In this document: in pieces, positions 11,800 through 13,578 of the stretch
Position numbering within the stretch: the first letter of the stretch is position 1
Layout of the letters: each line of letters opens with the position of its first letter
NCBI GenBank assembly: GCA_002402585.1
Contig: DHGC01000005.1
Coordinates: 1-13,578 of the forward strand
DNA length: 13,578 nt
Reading direction: 5' to 3'
Origin: Erysipelotrichaceae bacterium UBA4808
GTDB lineage: Bacteria > Bacillota_I > Bacilli_A > Erysipelotrichales > Erysipelotrichaceae
Translations under genes and position numbers: made by a program
Notes under the pieces: generated by a model
Told to the model about the DNA's origin: nothing
What the model saw: only the letters and a program-made list of their open reading frames with translations
Databases searched by the model: none

Positions 11800-13578
11800 T
11801 TATGCACGATTTCCGTTCAATTTTAAGACTTTCATCAACTCCACGACTGGAATTGGAATAAAAATCAACGCCAATACAACCATCCAATGGGAACTGTCCA
11901 TTGAGACCAGCTTAAACAAATCACGCAATACAGGAACAAACAGAACCGCCAACATCATCATAGCATTCACAAAAGTCGCTATAATCAACCATTTGTTCAC
12001 AAAGAAGGTTTTGAACACCGTTCCGTGTGTTGAATGAATATTATAGGCATGAACCAACTGACTGAAAGCGAGTACTGTAAAGGCCATGGTTTGACCTTGG
12101 GCTAAAGATCCTTCTTGACCTAAAGCACCATAACCATAAAGGAACGCAACCAAGGTTAGAACACCAATCATAATGCCTTGGTAACCGATTCTAAAATACA
12201 TTGGCTTAGTAAGTAGACTTGTATCACGATTCGGTTGACGTTTCATGATGCCTTCTTCAGCAGGATCGACCCCTAAAGCCAAGGCAGGTAGACTATCCGT
12301 AACCAAGTTGATCCATAAGATATGGATCGGCAACAACGGTGTTGCCCAATTCATGAAGCTCGCTATCAATAAGACAACCAACTCACCCACATTACATGAC
12401 AATAAATAGGAGATAGCCTTGGTGATGTTATCACGAATGCGGCGTCCTTCTTCAACCGCATTGACGACCGTTGCAAAATTATCATCCGTAAGAATCATAT
12501 CTGCAGCACCTTTGGCGACTTCCGTCCCCACGATGCCCATAGCCGCACCGATGTCCGATTTCTTCAAAGCTGGGGCATCATTAACCCCATCCCCCGTCAT
12601 CGCAACGACTTCACCATGTTTCTTCCACGCATCAATGATGCGCATCTTATGTTCCGGTGAAACACGCGCATAGACCGCAATCGAACGCACATCTTTATAG
12701 AGGTCTTCATCACTCATCTGATCGAGTTCGAGACCCGTAATAACCTTGTCTCCATCTTGCATCAAACCAATCTGCATGCCGATGGCTTCAGCGGTTGTAC
12801 GATGGTCCCCGGTAATCATGACGACTTCTATCCCCGCATCTTTACACTCTTGAATCGCAATCTTGACTTCTTCACGCGGTGGATCGATCATCCCAATCAA
12901 GCCCACAAAGGTCATGTGTTGCTCAACATTCACATCCCCATCTTTGATGACGTCTTCGAGTTGACGACGTGCGATTGCTAAGACACGTAAAGCGTCTTTA
13001 CCCATTGCGCGATTGGCATCTAGGATTTTTGTTTTATCTTCATCGGTGATTTCACGGACTTCTCCATCAACCAAGAGTTCATTGACACCCGCTAGGACTT
13101 CATCCACACCACCCTTGATATAGGCAATCACATCATCGCCTCTTTGATGGACGGTCGTCATCCGTTTACGACCCGAGTCAAACGGAACTTCCGCAACGCG
13201 TGGGTAACGATTGGCAATGTCTTCCACATCCAAACCGGCTTTGATTGCCCATTCAGATAAAGCCGTTTCGGTAGGATCCCCAACCCACTGACCATCGGAT
13301 AATCGTGCATCATTACAAAGATAAGCACCTTTCATCAGTTCACGTTCATCGGTTTCATTCAATAACCAGGTCTTTGTAACGGTCATCTTATTCTGTGTCA
13401 AGGTCCCTGTTTTATCTGAACAAATGACCGTTGCACCGCCTAAGGTCTCAACACTGGAAAGATTACGGATGATCGCATTGCGTTTCGCCAAACGTTGGAC
13501 ACCCATCGCCATGACGATCGTCGCGACCGCAGGTAGACTCTCCGGAATGACCGCAACCGCTAAAGATACCGAACTCAT
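11800..13578 (-). CDS. Calcium-type (P2A) cation-transporting ATPase, C-terminal two thirds, cut by window edge
   Basis: 592 residues are visible; the gene continues past the right edge, so the Met at the edge is internal. The fragment begins in membrane helix M4 (VIPESLPA), then has the phosphorylation motif CSDKTGTLTQN (Asp55 of the fragment), the nucleotide-domain KGGVDE, GMIDPPREEV, the hinge TGDGVNDAPALKKSDIGAAMG and the last six membrane helices. Residues that bind Ca2+ in SERCA-type pumps are conserved: Glu of PESLP in M4, Asn and Glu of SCNVGE in M5, and Asn, Thr and Asp of NLVTD in M6. It is therefore most likely an ATP-driven Ca2+ exporter. PESLP replaces the commoner PEGLP, a variant that should not remove the ligand. 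The C-terminus is short and complete. Confidence 0.93.
   Translation of the reverse strand: MSSVSLAVAVIPESLPAVATIVMAMGVQRLAKRNAIIRNLSSVETLGGATVICSDKTGTLTQNKMTVTKTWLLNETDERELMKGAYLCNDARLSDGQWVGDPTETALSEWAIKAGLDVEDIANRYPRVAEVPFDSGRKRMTTVHQRGDDVIAYIKGGVDEVLAGVNELLVDGEVREITDEDKTKILDANRAMGKDALRVLAIARRQLEDVIKDGDVNVEQHMTFVGLIGMIDPPREEVKIAIQECKDAGIEVVMITGDHRTTAEAIGMQIGLMQDGDKVITGLELDQMSDEDLYKDVRSIAVYARVSPEHKMRIIDAWKKHGEVVAMTGDGVNDAPALKKSDIGAAMGIVGTEVAKGAADMILTDDNFATVVNAVEEGRRIRDNITKAISYLLSCNVGELVVLLIASFMNWATPLLPIHILWINLVTDSLPALALGVDPAEEGIMKRQPNRDTSLLTKPMYFRIGYQGIMIGVLTLVAFLYGYGALGQEGSLAQGQTMAFTVLAFSQLVHAYNIHSTHGTVFKTFFVNKWLIIATFVNAMMMLAVLFVPVLRDLFKLVSMDSSHWMVVLALIFIPIPVVELMKVLKLNGNRA

Overview
The window looks like chromosome from a low-GC Gram-positive bacterium (Bacillota, possibly Erysipelotrichia-like; the class is a guess). 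Supporting signs are LPXTG cell-wall anchoring with a class B sortase, a T-box, Gram-positive Shine-Dalgarno sequences, an ECF sigma/RsgI pair and many intrinsic terminators. Nearly everything is on the minus strand. The only supported plus-strand gene is a gamma-carbonic-anhydrase-like protein. Both ends are cut inside genes: the N-terminal part of a cation:proton antiporter at the left, and the C-terminal two thirds of a Ca2+-type P-ATPase at the right.

The part from about 430 to 7400 is the most interesting. Three consecutive minus-strand transcription units each start with a different RNA switch. The tryptophan transporter gene trpP has a T-box with a UGG specifier, followed by a very short leader ORF that overlaps the trpP start. 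Next comes a canonical c-di-GMP-I (GEMM) riboswitch with a terminator, upstream of a 1532-residue LPQTG surface adhesin and a class B sortase. Last is a leader with the architecture of a fluoride (crcB-type) riboswitch, upstream of the antiporter. A perfect 19-bp direct repeat lies at the 3' end of trpP (6495-6513) and again just upstream of the antiporter leader (538-556). The repeats bracket the whole riboswitch-adhesin-sortase block, so it looks like an inserted islet that kept the trpP stop codon on one side and the -35 box of the antiporter promoter on the other.

The part from 7500 to 13578 is more housekeeping in nature. It holds the carbonic-anhydrase-like gene, convergent to an ECF sigma factor/RsgI-like membrane protein operon. 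The RsgI-like protein ends in a tail of about 70 residues that is almost pure Asp/Ser, and the sigma gene is preceded by a promoter of ECF type (TGCAAC-N16-CGT), suggesting autoregulation. Then come a small DUF454/YbaN-like membrane protein that appears to be read from a leaderless mRNA, a membrane-anchored LysM-G5-M23 peptidoglycan endopeptidase with a strong sigma-A type promoter, and the P-type ATPase.

Together the genes suggest envelope adaptation: c-di-GMP-controlled surface attachment, envelope-stress signalling, wall remodelling, and ion and tryptophan transport. No tRNA, rRNA, CRISPR array, transposase or integrase gene was seen.
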